Origin: Entonaema liquescens | Taxonomy: Eukaryota; Ascomycota; Sordariomycetes; Xylariales; Xylariaceae | Length of the DNA stretch: 64,000 nucleotides | NCBI GenBank assembly: GCA_902805475.1 | Contig: CADCSX010000003.1 | Location: 124,001-188,000 of the forward strand | Direction of reading: 5' to 3' | Part shown: one piece after another, positions 34,873 to 45,503 of the stretch | Numbering within the stretch: the stretch's first letter is position 1 | Layout of the letters: each line of letters opens with the position of its first letter | Notes under the pieces: generated by a model | What the model saw: only the letters and a program-made list of their open reading frames with translations | The model's database searches: none | Told to the model about the DNA's origin: nothing | Program-made: the position numbers and the translations under genes

Positions 34873-37800
34873 CTAAACTGATAAGGTAGCAACAGACTCA
34901 GGCGTTTCCACCAACTCGGTACCTTTATTACCCGCCCTAACGGTGACCACATTCGCTCCGACACTACCATCCGCGCTGCTTTCCTCCTCGGCAAGTTTAA
35001 CGAGGTTCGGGCTATGTGTGATTACGAAGACGTAGGATAATCGCTCCGTCATCCAGCGACACCATTTGAGTACGGAACCTTGCCCGGTTATATCTAAGCT
35101 ATCAAAAGCTTCGTCAACGAGCATATACCTCGCCATATGGGAACTCCTGGTTTCCGCCATCATGAATAACGCGAAGAACAGTGCTAGATCTACACGTTTA
35201 CGTTCGCCGCCACTTCGCTTCGCGTAATCAAGTCCTGCGTTAATCGATAAAGACGGCTCAAGTACTGATGTGCTCTCCTGGTTATCATCCTGGTTACCGT
35301 CGTCTTCGTATTCTCTGAAGAGCGCGCCAAGCGTGCCTGATGTCATATTACGCGCGTAGTTTGCGTCTTGATACATGACCAACAGTATCTGTCCTAAAAG
35401 TTTGTTTAGTTCGCCCAGATGCCGCTCAGTCACAAATCGTCGAAACGTAGCTTTTGCTACCTGCCGTCGCGTAAAGGCGGACTGCCAGAATGCGAATATT
35501 TCTCTCTGCGAGTGTATCTCCGCAGCCTCCTTTCTTAGGCCGGCTGCTTGGCGGACAAGATCGAAGAGGGACTCGGCATCTGATTGCAAGTGTCCTTTAT
35601 AGGTACCAATCTCCTTCTCCTTACCGGTGAGCATCAGGTGGTATCGATCCAGCATCACTCGCCATCTTTGTCTGGCCGCATCAATTTCTCTTTCTTGTCT
35701 GTCTAGGTTTTGCTGTTTCTGGAGTCGCTTCTGCTTTTGGTTTTCATATTGTCGTTGAAGGTTATTATATTGACTTGTAGCACGTTGTAGCTCATCAATG
35801 GCGGCACTGAGCTGAGCGGGAATACGTGATGCTTGTTTTACCGTCATGCTCATGATATGCCTTTGGGAGGCATCGCTTGAGAAAGTTGCTACCTTGCCAG
35901 CTATAGTCGTTATTCTGTTCTGCTCTTCTGCGATGGTATTGTTGAAGGCAGCGATTGCCCCGACGTGATCCCGCCACCGCCGCTCTACTTCTCTAGCGCG
36001 AACACCGAATTTATGAGTTAAGTTGGTAAATTTAAGCACAGACGTCCAGATATGTTTAAGGGTACGTATGGTACTTTGAAGAAACCATTCTATAGTATAT
36101 GTCTCTTTGCTTTGGTTTTCGTCATCGGCTGGGGGCGGTATCTCTAGTATGTCGTTTTCTTCCAGAAGACGCTCAACATCCTTTTCGAGACGTTCCAATT
36201 GCGTAATGACCGCCACTATTTCTTGCTTGATAGTTGCACCTTTGCGATCAATAGATAGGCGAGTCTGTGCAACCTTAGCCAGTTCACCAAGTCTTCCCAC
36301 TTCGTTATGCGCCCTTGAAACATTCCTTCGAAAATCCGAAAGCTCGGGCTCCATGTCTGGCAATTTCTCATTCTCAAGTTCCTTCCTAAGCTGGTTTACC
36401 CTGGATTCGTTTATGCTAAGTTCTTTGAAGTGTTTTTGATCCTCGCGTTCTAGCTTTTCAATAAGACTTTCTGCCTCGCCGAATATACGTTTTAGCGTTT
36501 TGATCATTTGGTAAACCCGATCTTTGAGATGCGTGATGGTATGGGTAACTTCTTTGAGCCGCGACTGCTTTATACCTAGTTTCTCGTCTACCTGGCTCAT
36601 CATCAAATTGCAAGTCTCCAAACACCCGTCCAGGATCTCTAAGCCCAAGGCAGCCTCAGTTAACTGCCTCCTTTGCAGGGGTGAGGCGCTCAAGAAACTT
36701 CGAGTGCTCTCGTTACCAAGTAGAATTGTCCTAATAAATGTGTCGAAGTCCACACCTAGTAATGCATTGATCGACGCTTGGGAACTTCTGGCGTTAGGCC
36801 CCTCAAACTGTTGCTGAATGGTACCATCCTTTTCCACGATTACGCGGTTGCTGTACTTGCTGTGCTTCCTGAATCGCGATATCGAGTACCCGTTATCAAA
36901 TGTCAGGCGAACATTACAATCCTTCCCGACGATATCGTTGACGACGTCGTTTACCCCTAGACCGTCCCTGATACACTGGCCAAATTGCGACCACACAATT
37001 GCCTCTATAATGGTAGACTTCCCAGACCCGTTTTTTCCGACGATGAAGTTCATTCCATGTTGAAAATGACGCTCAAATTCAAGCTTAAGTGTTCCCTGGA
37101 CACCGAGGAAGTTTGTAATTTCAATGGAAACGGGCTGTGCAGCAAAAATACGCGAAGACTCGTTCGAAGGAACAGCCAAGTGGGTGGACAAGTTGAGAAC
37201 ATCCTCATAATTAAACGTGTCGCTAAGCTTGTCGCGGGCGGAACTTCCGAGATTCACAAGCCGCTTTCCCACGGCTGTTAGTAATTCTCGCTTGCTCTCA
37301 AGGATAGGCCCAAGATTTAGAGACGACACGTATTCTCCGGTAATTTCGCTAAGGTCGATTGGCTTGCGTTCTATCTGGCTGGCTACCTGTTCTGGCGAAG
37401 GAATAGCTGAGAGGTGTTTAAGATCAGAGGACTCGATATCCCCTGTTTCTCTTAACAATTTCGCGCCCTCAATTTTCGGCAGGTTCTGGATATCAATGGG
37501 AAGCATAGTCTTTCCGAGACCCTTCTCCTGGGGCTGCCATTGTGGTTCAAGAGGTCTCCAATCTCTCACACTGCGCGCTCCTAAGTTGACTAGACTTTCT
37601 CTGGCTGAGACGTATGTGTATCTTGATAACTTCCCGGTAATCATTACGTGTTTGTCGCGGATAATCTCTTCGTCCACCCGACCAGAGAGGATATCTCCTG
37701 CCTCAGCACAAACATATCCGACCGCGTCAGGGTTAGAGATATATTCATACTGTAAAGTTTCCGGATCAAACAAAATGGCGCCCCTCTTATCATCCAACAG

Positions 37801-38511
37801 ATCTGCCCAGGTAAGTTGTAATGGTGATCCGATATAAGTTATACTTCCTTGAAGATTCCCCTCTTGCTCGTTTGGTTGGAGTATTGTTTGGTGAGAATGA
37901 AAATGACCGGTGAAAGTTCTGGCCAAGGGTGCAAATCCGCTTACACCGGTAAGGCCGGGATACCTTACAGGGAATCCGGGTTTCCCCGTCTCAGAATTGA
38001 CGGTGTATCTCTGTGTTATAGCCCTGTTTATGGCCAGGTGTCCAAACCCCACCGTGTCGGTGGCGTTCTTCGGATCCAGGTCATGTATGGCCTGAACAAT
38101 TTGGCTCTGGTCTTCCCGGAACGGCATAACAAACACTCGCCGTCCATCCCATTCGTGACATCCTATTTGGGTATGCAGAGTTACAAAAGGGGCCAGTCGG
38201 CTGATAGAAAGCGCCTCCAAAGCCGAAGTGGTGTAATCGAGACGGTAAGCTAAGTCATGATTGCCTAAGATGATATCGACATGCGGTACGGCTTCCACTA
38301 GCTTGTTTAAGAAGCGGTAGCATGCTGAAAGAACATGAGTTGGCTGTGAAGCACGTGTTGTAAGTAAGTCGCCGCATATCACTGCGCGAGTAATCCGTTC
38401 GTGAGATTGAGGAAGAGAGGCGATCCAGTTAGCGGTTCGTATGACTCTATCAAGATCACGAGATCCGAAATGAATATCACTAAATAGTAACCATAAGGGT
38501 CTCGCATTCAT
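34873..38511 (-). CDS. fused Mre11/SbcD-type nuclease and Rad50/SbcC-type ATPase
   Basis: Single 1212-aa frame with no intron. Residues 1-~290 form a metallophosphoesterase with all family motifs: D12-x-H14, GD48, N84-H85-D86, H158 (GFGH) and H203-F-H205 (TGHFH). A capping and linker region (~300-455) follows. The ABC ATPase N-lobe (~460) has Walker A GKNGSGKST near 490. A helical, coiled-coil middle of about 430 residues (~640-1070) follows. The C-lobe has signature SGGERKRVDLAL near 1100, Walker B YMLVDEAFDSLD near 1128, and an H-loop VITHSP. Known relatives are separate proteins (Mre11-Rad50, SbcD-SbcC, T4 gp47-gp46) that process DNA ends. No CxxC zinc hook is visible in the coil, and the usual Gln of the Q-loop appears to be Asn (ILLGNES). 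The expected role is nuclear or element-encoded DNA end processing; this is inferred from family. Confidence 0.9.
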   Translation of the reverse strand: MNARPLWLLFSDIHFGSRDLDRVIRTANWIASLPQSHERITRAVICGDLLTTRASQPTHVLSACYRFLNKLVEAVPHVDIILGNHDLAYRLDYTTSALEALSISRLAPFVTLHTQIGCHEWDGRRVFVMPFREDQSQIVQAIHDLDPKNATDTVGFGHLAINRAITQRYTVNSETGKPGFPVRYPGLTGVSGFAPLARTFTGHFHSHQTILQPNEQEGNLQGSITYIGSPLQLTWADLLDDKRGAILFDPETLQYEYISNPDAVGYVCAEAGDILSGRVDEEIIRDKHVMITGKLSRYTYVSARESLVNLGARSVRDWRPLEPQWQPQEKGLGKTMLPIDIQNLPKIEGAKLLRETGDIESSDLKHLSAIPSPEQVASQIERKPIDLSEITGEYVSSLNLGPILESKRELLTAVGKRLVNLGSSARDKLSDTFNYEDVLNLSTHLAVPSNESSRIFAAQPVSIEITNFLGVQGTLKLEFERHFQHGMNFIVGKNGSGKSTIIEAIVWSQFGQCIRDGLGVNDVVNDIVGKDCNVRLTFDNGYSISRFRKHSKYSNRVIVEKDGTIQQQFEGPNARSSQASINALLGVDFDTFIRTILLGNESTRSFLSASPLQRRQLTEAALGLEILDGCLETCNLMMSQVDEKLGIKQSRLKEVTHTITHLKDRVYQMIKTLKRIFGEAESLIEKLEREDQKHFKELSINESRVNQLRKELENEKLPDMEPELSDFRRNVSRAHNEVGRLGELAKVAQTRLSIDRKGATIKQEIVAVITQLERLEKDVERLLEENDILEIPPPADDENQSKETYTIEWFLQSTIRTLKHIWTSVLKFTNLTHKFGVRAREVERRWRDHVGAIAAFNNTIAEEQNRITTIAGKVATFSSDASQRHIMSMTVKQASRIPAQLSAAIDELQRATSQYNNLQRQYENQKQKRLQKQQNLDRQEREIDAARQRWRVMLDRYHLMLTGKEKEIGTYKGHLQSDAESLFDLVRQAAGLRKEAAEIHSQREIFAFWQSAFTRRQVAKATFRRFVTERHLGELNKLLGQILLVMYQDANYARNMTSGTLGALFREYEDDGNQDDNQESTSVLEPSLSINAGLDYAKRSGGERKRVDLALFFALFMMAETRSSHMARYMLVDEAFDSLDITGQGSVLKWCRWMTERLSYVFVITHSPNLVKLAEEESSADGSVGANVVTVRAGNKGTELVETPESVATLSV

Positions 38512-39370
38512 ACTTTGACCGTCCCGTCAGGATGAAGAAGAGGGAAAGAGGAAAAGGAAAAAGGAAAACCCCTTAAAGCAGTACTAAAATTATGCTAAGG
38601 CACTTACATGTCGACTACATGTCGAACTTGAAAATATTCCAATTGATGATGAAAAAGAGTGGAGCACTTCTTATCAATTGGTCCATTCCGTTATCCCCGA
38701 GCGGGTTTTATGTAGGTTAGACGTCAGGACCTTATTTTTATGTACTTCATAATGGATCCAACTTAGATGACATAATCAACCTTGGCTCTTTTATGAAATA
38801 CATGTACTTACGTCAAACCCCTTTTTTTTTCTTTTTTTTTTTCTTCTTGACCTAATAACATGTTAATCAGATATTATACGCTTCTTAATCAATCATACAA
38901 TTATATAGATATCTAAATGCAATTTTTATTACATTTTACAATTAGGTCTATTATGATCAATCTTCTCAAGAGCAAATCAAACCTCAAATGATAGGTATGA
39001 TCCGATCATTTCGGCATATGTTCTCGCGGTCCAGAGCCATGGTCCGTCATAAAACCGGAATCCGGGAAATACCCGCATCAAAGAGTAGCGCGCCCACATG
39101 GTTAACCAGGACGGACTACCGGCTTACCACCTGCGGTTAGTCAGGAGACGGACCGTGTCCGCTTTATGGGGTAGTATAGGGGGAAGGGGGTTGATAATGC
39201 GGAGGTGAATCGGCTATTCAACTTCTTATCACTAAAAATGCGGATATCGCCATTGTGTAACCGTTTATAGTCGCTCGCATGGCCTTATAAGGAGAATTGG
39301 GTCTAAGTAGATCGTGTTCAGTATCTTCACAGAGCAATCCACAAGGTACCTAGCTATTAAGTCGGTGAAG
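38512..39370. other. divergent intergenic region with pyrimidine tract
   Basis: Promoter region for the fusion gene (leftward) and the MFS gene (rightward). A purine-rich stretch lies at 38530-38570 and a T9-C-T12 tract near 38,821-38,845. No gene was seen. Confidence 0.5.
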
Positions 39371-41063
39371 ATGGAAAAGATCGAGTCCCAACATATCGAG
39401 GGCAACGTGGAAGAGGTTTGTCAAGTTAAGCACGGAATGGTTTAAGTAAGCAAGCTGACTTGGGATTAATACGTAGGGGAAAGTCGTCAAGTCTTCACTT
39501 GAAGAGACCAATGCTGAAGAATTCGATCACCAACGTAGCAAGCTCTTGAATCGACGCCTCGATATTCGGATACTTCCGCTATGTTGCTGGCTATATCTAC
39601 TCAACTTCCTAGATAGGGGCAATATAGGTAATGCGAGGGTATTAAACCAAGAAACGGGAGACGATCTCCTTCACAAGACCGGAATGTCAAGTACGGGATA
39701 TGCTCTCACGGTAACTCTATTTTCCGTGGCATATACACTATTTGAAGTGCCCTCTAACTGGGTAATGAAACATTATGTTACCCCCTCTAGATGGTTGGCG
39801 ATACTTCTAGGTAGCTGGGGATGTTTAACCTTGGGGTTTGCTTTTGTTAGAAACTATGCTACGGTTCTGGCATTGCGTTTGCTTATCGGTGTGGTAAGTG
39901 AAAAGTCCCACCCCGAATACGAACTGGAGACCGGCATAGCTTGGTTGCTAACCTGACGTAGTTCGAAGCTGGCTTCTTCCCTGGCATTGTCTATCTTATA
40001 ACGATCTGGTATCGTCATAATGAGCGAGCGGTTAGGATAGCTTATGTCATCGCCTTTTGCAACCTGGCTGGAGCCTTTGGGGGAGCCATTGCTTATGGCA
40101 TGGGTACGATAAATGGTGCGGCTGGAGTCGAGGGATTCCGCTGGCTCTTCATAGTAGAGGGTATTATCACTATTCTAAGTGTATTGCCCACTCTATTTAT
40201 TCTACCCGATTATCCAGCTCGGGCCAAGTTTCTCAGCGCAGAAGAAAAGAGCTTTGCGGAAGATCGCGTCAAGAGTCGAGGCGGCGGGTTCAGTAGACAA
40301 CATGCTACTCGGAAGGAGATTCTGGAAACCTTTTTCAGTCCTCGAATGTTGGCTCACTACGTTGCCTATGTCGCTAATGTAGTGACCCAAGGCTCATTCA
40401 CCTTTTTCGCTCCAAGTATTGTGTCCGGCTTAGGCTATCAGAGCATTCAAGCCCAGCTAATGACAGTTCCACCGGTATGTCCCTTTTAATTCTGCTTTAT
40501 GTCAAGCCAAACCAATCCGTCTGCATAACTCTGCTAGGTACCTACTATAGGTCAAGGCAATTGTGCTAACACTTGTTCTCATCTAGTGGGTTGTGGGTTT
40601 TGTAGTAGCCATTGCTCTTTCTTACTCGGCGGACCGTTTTGAGACTCGAGGCCTCCATATTACGGTAATGTCAACGATCGGTGGCTTAGGGTGGTTGACT
40701 GCTGGTTTATTACCACCTACTGCCTACGTGAAGCGATACGGTTGCCTTTGCTTGGCTGCGGCGGGTGCTTTTCCTTTAGCGCCCTCGATGACAAACTGGG
40801 TAACGTGCAACACACCGAGCTTATTGACGATCCCATTCGCAATTGCCTTGCATAATTCGTGTGCTGGAATAGGACAGATTATATCACAGTGGATATGGAA
40901 ACCAGATGAATCGAAGCAGGGATATCCCACCGGGAACTTCGTATGCGCGGCATGCGACTTTCTCGTGGCGATAATAGCGCTTTGTTTGAGGTTATATTAC
41001 TCACGCATGAATAGGAAGGGGGTGAGAGACGCAAGAGGAGAGGCCAGAATCTGGGCTTATTAG
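39371..41063 (+). CDS. MFS permease, anion:cation symporter (Dal5/Tna1-like) family
   Basis: Permease of 483 aa in four exons: 39371-39415, 39477-39893, 39962-40474, 40587-41063; introns are 61, 68, 112 bp. The first exon encodes only 15 residues (MEKIESQHIEGNVEE). Family marks: LDIRILPLCCWLYLLNFLDRGNIGNAR at TM1, FEVPSNWVMKH, FEAGFFPGIVYLITIWYRHNER, and WRWLFIVEGIITI-like GFRWLFIVEG. These place it with fungal allantoate, nicotinate, pantothenate and other carboxylate permeases. Substrate is unknown. All splice sites are canonical and the frame is intact. Confidence 0.87.
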
Positions 41064-41650
41064 CCACGGTACTCCAGCTTGTAAATGATATGACATGAGT
41101 TAAGATTAAGGTTGCATTGAGATTCTGCTCGAATTGAATATTTGACTAGGTATAAAGGGGGTTATTAAGTCGCTGTCTAATAAGACACAAGCTTTGGAGC
41201 ATAATAATGGAAATATTTCGGTCGCGTACCAGTAATTAGGTACCTTGCGTACTGAAAATCGACTTATTCAGTCATCCATAAGCCAAAATCCCTTGGGTGT
41301 ATTATACCTCTGTATAAACTCAATTCCGCCTTGCCATTGGGTTAATGAGAGGGCTGTGGTTACTATAGCCACAATGTGAGGATCACCTAATGGGCACATG
41401 GAACTTACTCCGGGGGTAAGCAGCGGAATATTTCTTTACTAGAAACAATTAAGTGAGGTATAAAATTCAAGCGTGGGCGGAAATAGACTAAGTGAGATAA
41501 ATCAAGGTTATGACGAGTCCGAGGTAATTTATAGAGAAACCCCACGAGGAAGGAGTTTAATTGTAATCTTTGCTGAAAGATACGGGATATTAGCTATACT
41601 TATATGTTGACTTACTCTGTGAACTGTATGGGTAGGAGGGAGGTCCTTCT
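41064..41650. other. intergenic
   Basis: No gene or repeat recognised. Confidence 0.5.
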
Positions 41651-41688
41651 TATATATATTCTATGCTAATACACCATGTAGGTACTGT

Positions 41689-42285
41689 ACCCAGAGGAAC
41701 CCAGATAAAAAGCAGTGTGCAATCGAGATAATAGACCTGCTGCTGAACTGCGACCCAGGAGCCTTGAGCATATTAGACACGTTCGAGGTTGGGGGATTAC
41801 TGCTCCTCTGCTCGGAAAATAATAGGGTTGTGTTATCTTTGGCTTTAAAGCTGGGTTTGGATCCCAATGTTCGCAGTTCAGATGGTTAAACTCCCCTTCA
41901 TGTTTGCTTAATGTAACATACACATATGAGCGGCCTAGGCCAGCTAGTTTTAGAAGCTGAGTTGATGTCAAAATTATCTATTCTTCTACACTTTGGGGCT
42001 GATCCAAATATAAAAAACAACAAGGGTTTATCCCCTATTGAGATAGCATTAGAATCCCAAAATTCGCATGGCCTTGGTGTTTTGCTTGATAATGGTGGAA
42101 GCCCAAACGCGGTTACAAGTACTGGGTGCACTCTCATCCAGCTAGCATATAAGATGGGATATTCCGAGGGTGCTCAAATTCTACTTAGTCATGGCGCACT
42201 AATAGATGTTACGGATGTGGCTCTAGTGCTTGAAGGAGGACTACCACGGGGAGAATTACGAAAGACTCCTGCAGTAAACGAATGA
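41689..42285 (+). pseudogene. ankyrin-repeat protein remnant with in-frame stops
   Basis: One continuous reading frame shows ankyrin repeats: LALKLGLDPNVRSSDG then TPLHVCLM, later LSILLHFGADPNIKNNKGLSPIEIAL and LGVLLDNGGSPNAVTSTGCTLIQLAYKMG. It is interrupted by TAA at 41887-41889 and TAA at 41914-41916. The first stop falls exactly between DG and TPLH, where ankyrin repeats carry Lys/Arg/Asn/Gln (AAA/CAA to TAA). A 119-aa frame from ATG 41926 remains open to 42285. No 5' start with good context was found. Probably the decayed 3' part of a larger ankyrin gene; a short surviving protein cannot be excluded. Confidence 0.6.
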
Positions 42286-42958
42286 AGGACATTTATTTAT
42301 TTTAGACAGGCCGTTCTGAGACTTGATGGATGAATGCATCAATTTTGTTTGAATATCTTTCTGGGTTTAGATCCGGCTGGAAACTCGGACACGGCCGATC
42401 GGGACCAAGGTGGAGCTACCTCGACTCCGGGGATTTACGGTCTACATCGGAAGAAATGAAGAGCTTTATTAGGTACCTACATAGGTAGAGATTCAAATTT
42501 GCGCAAAAGAAAAGTCTCTTAACTTATTTATGAGTTATAATACGGGCTTAAATATCTCCAATATTAATAATGTTATTAAGTTTCAAACCAAGCGGTTCGG
42601 GATGTTCGGAACTCGTGCGATTATACCTGGTCAGGTACTTTTCAGGTGTAGGGATCTCTGTAAACTGCTTATCCTGCATTGCCTATCCCCACAACCCCAT
42701 AAGCAGCCCACATACGTAACGATAGGTACCCGGGGCTTCATTGTGGGGCTACGACATACTGTGAGCTCCGCCGATGACTGGTTTGTAGGTACTTAGGTAA
42801 CCTAGGCAGTATAACGCGAAGGCATCAACTGTAAGTACGTACAAATGTCTATATAAAGAAGCATCTTCTCCTAGAAAACTGCTGTCTTAGCGGTAGTTAA
42901 GTTATCAAGACATCTAAGTCATAGTTATACCTTATTATCACAAGTCTTTAGAGGAGGG
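42286..42958. other. intergenic
   Basis: No supported gene. The open frame 42530-42796 lacks any feature I recognise. The right end should be the tannase promoter or an unseen first exon. Confidence 0.45.
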
Positions 42959-44838
42959 ATGGAGTTAGCATCTCTCGCAGACGGCTGCGTGCCGAATACC
43001 TTTGCTCCCACCATCTACGGTACAGAAATACTATCCGTTTCTGCGTCATTGGTATCGAATTATAGCCTGGATATTCCATACGGTTATAGATTTTCAGCGC
43101 CATCACCAAAAATTAGAGATGCTCAATTTTGCAATGTTACGGTGACTTATACTCACCCCGGATACAACGACAAAATCAATGTGGAAACATGGCTTCCTAT
43201 CAACTGGAACGGACGTTTACAAACTGTGGGCGGTGGAGGCTGGGTAGCCGGTCGTTTTGAATTATCTCTCCTCGGCTTAGCTGGCGCGATGTCTGAGGGT
43301 TACGCGGCTTCGACTACCGATGCCGGTCTGGGAACTGCCATCGACCCAGATTCCTGGGCTTTAACTAGTCCAGGTAATATCGATTGGTATTTATTACAGG
43401 ATTTCGCCTCAATAAGCTTAAACGATCAGGTATACCTTCTCTAAGTCTCGAAAGTAAGAAAGTACATATAGGTGGCTAATACGAGTTCAGGCACTGATCG
43501 GGAAATCCCTGGTGAAAAGCTTTTACGGACGTCCTCCTTCCTATTCCTACTGGAATGGGTGTTCCCAAGGGGGCCGACAAGGCTTCATGCTCGCTCAAAG
43601 GTTCCCAAAAGCTTACGACGGTATCTCCGCAGGAGCACCAGCAATCTATTTAACCAATACGATGTTTAATAGCTTTTGGCCGGAGCACATCATGAGGATG
43701 ATCAAGGAATATCCAAACGGATGTGAATTCGACGCGATCACCGCCGCGGCCGTTTCAAAATGTGACGAACTAGACGGTGTAGTAGACGGCATCGTCGATA
43801 ATGTAGACGAGTGCAAGGGACTTTTAATCCGTTCGATCTGGTTGATACGACTATCCCCTGTGGCGACACAACGATAACCATCACAAAGGCAGCGGCTGAA
43901 GTAGCCAAGGCAGCCTGGCAAGGTATAGTATCCTCAACCGGAAAGCATCTGGTAAGTATTATACGAAACTTCCCTAGCTACCATTCTCTTAGCCAGACCT
44001 AAAATCCACCGCTTTGATAAATACCAGATTGTTAACCAGTAATAATAGTGGCATGGGCTAAGCATAACTGCTGATTTAACCTGCAATTTGCCCAGGTCCA
44101 AAAACCAACTTTGCCTCGCCGTTACAGAATGTGCTAATGGCACCTGCACCATATCACATTCGAACCCTTTCGGCTACCGTTGGCTGTCGTTATTTGTCGC
44201 AAAAGACCCAAATTTCGACCTCTCCAATATCACGCTCGAAGAATTCTCGAGCCTTTTGCACGCAAGCAGGCAAGAGTATGGTTCTATAATCGATACAGCA
44301 GACCCCGACCTTTCCGAGTTTAAGAGGGCTGGAGGGAAGTTGGTATCTTTCCACGGATTGGTAAGTGGCACTTCCAACTATTTTCTGTTATGTCATACCT
44401 GCTAATCTTGTCTTTCGAATGTAGACGGATAATATCATACCGCCAAAGAGTACTGAGCAATACTACCGAGAAGTTTCCAAGAATGTTGACAACATTGACG
44501 ACTTCTTTCGTTACTTCGAGGTTCCCGGCCTTGGGCATTGCATGGGTGGTCCTGGCCAACCCGACTCTCTATTCGCGCAGCTCCAGGCGTGGGTGGAAGA
44601 TGGAGTTGCGCCTGATAGTTCACCCATATCGTTTTCTGACTCCGAGGGAAATGTTCAGAATAGGATTATTTGTCCATGGCCAAGAAAGGCGCAGTATGAC
44701 TCAAGCTGCGGAAATTCTGCTAAGGCAGAGTGCTGGAGTTGTGTGATTCCTGCAGATCGTGACGAGGAGACGAGCTCCTATGCGAAGTGGAGTACGCAAG
44801 ATACTCCTGAATCAAGAGCTTCCCACGAGGAACTATGA
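42959..44838 (+). pseudogene. tannase/feruloyl esterase family gene with a one-base frameshift
   Basis: Serine esterase family acting on gallate or hydroxycinnamate esters, about 552 aa. Exons: 42959-43429, 43491-43951, 44049-44360, 44425-44838; splice phases agree. The nucleophile is Ser in NGCSQGGRQG; the acid/His end is LTDN.. and PGLGHCMGG; there is a Ca-loop-like CDELDGVVDGIVDN segment. Exon 2 is one base short: frame changes right after DNVDEC, around 43,812-43,822, into TFNPFDLVDTTIPCGD, which is the expected continuation. No signal peptide is visible at this start, though the family is secreted, so a 5' exon may be missing. It is either a recent pseudogene or a sequencing error in an active gene. 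Confidence 0.8.
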
Positions 44839-45503
44839 AAGAAAGTGCTACGGTTGGTTGTAATATATAAATACAGTTAACCGCTTATTTAGGTGGGTGG
44901 TCTTATGCGTTAATATGATTAATGCTCTTGAAATGATAATTTCATCTAGTGACGAGTAGGTCGAACCATAGCTCGTTATTTGGGTTGCCAACTGATGAGA
45001 AACCGATTTAACCGTGATTTAACGAGAAGTGGAAGCAGTTAAGTAGTTTGAAGGTAACCCGTAGGTGATCGTACTTGATTATTACGAACAATCACTTGTA
45101 ATGCAAATCTACCTAGGTACCTCCTACGTAAGATGACATCGTTAGGAACAACGTGCAGCGCATTTTTCTCTATCATTACCAATAGTGAGTAGCCATGAGT
45201 GAATTTGCATTCGGAGCATTTCAGATGTCAGAATCGCATGAGAGGAAATTTGCCATTGAATACCTATATATCGTACAACTTAAAGAATCATGATCACAGT
45301 CACCAATTACAGTCATAAAAGACTCAAGGGTTAGACCGGGCAGTCTAACCTTGAATTTAATATTTAAACTACCAAAGAGGTAACCGTAAGGACTTCAATG
45401 GGCCAGAAACTTCAACCGATGATACCACCTCGTAATCTGCCATCATCTCTCTAGATCCACCAATACCAGTACAGAATAAATAACCAAGCGGAACGAATTC
45501 GTA
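44839..45503. other. intergenic
   Basis: No gene or repeat recognised. Confidence 0.5.

Noticed and set aside
43740..43830. Hidden 39-bp intron to explain the tannase frameshift
   Set aside because: It would remove a conserved DGVVDGIVDN segment and its length is a multiple of three, so it would not repair the frame.
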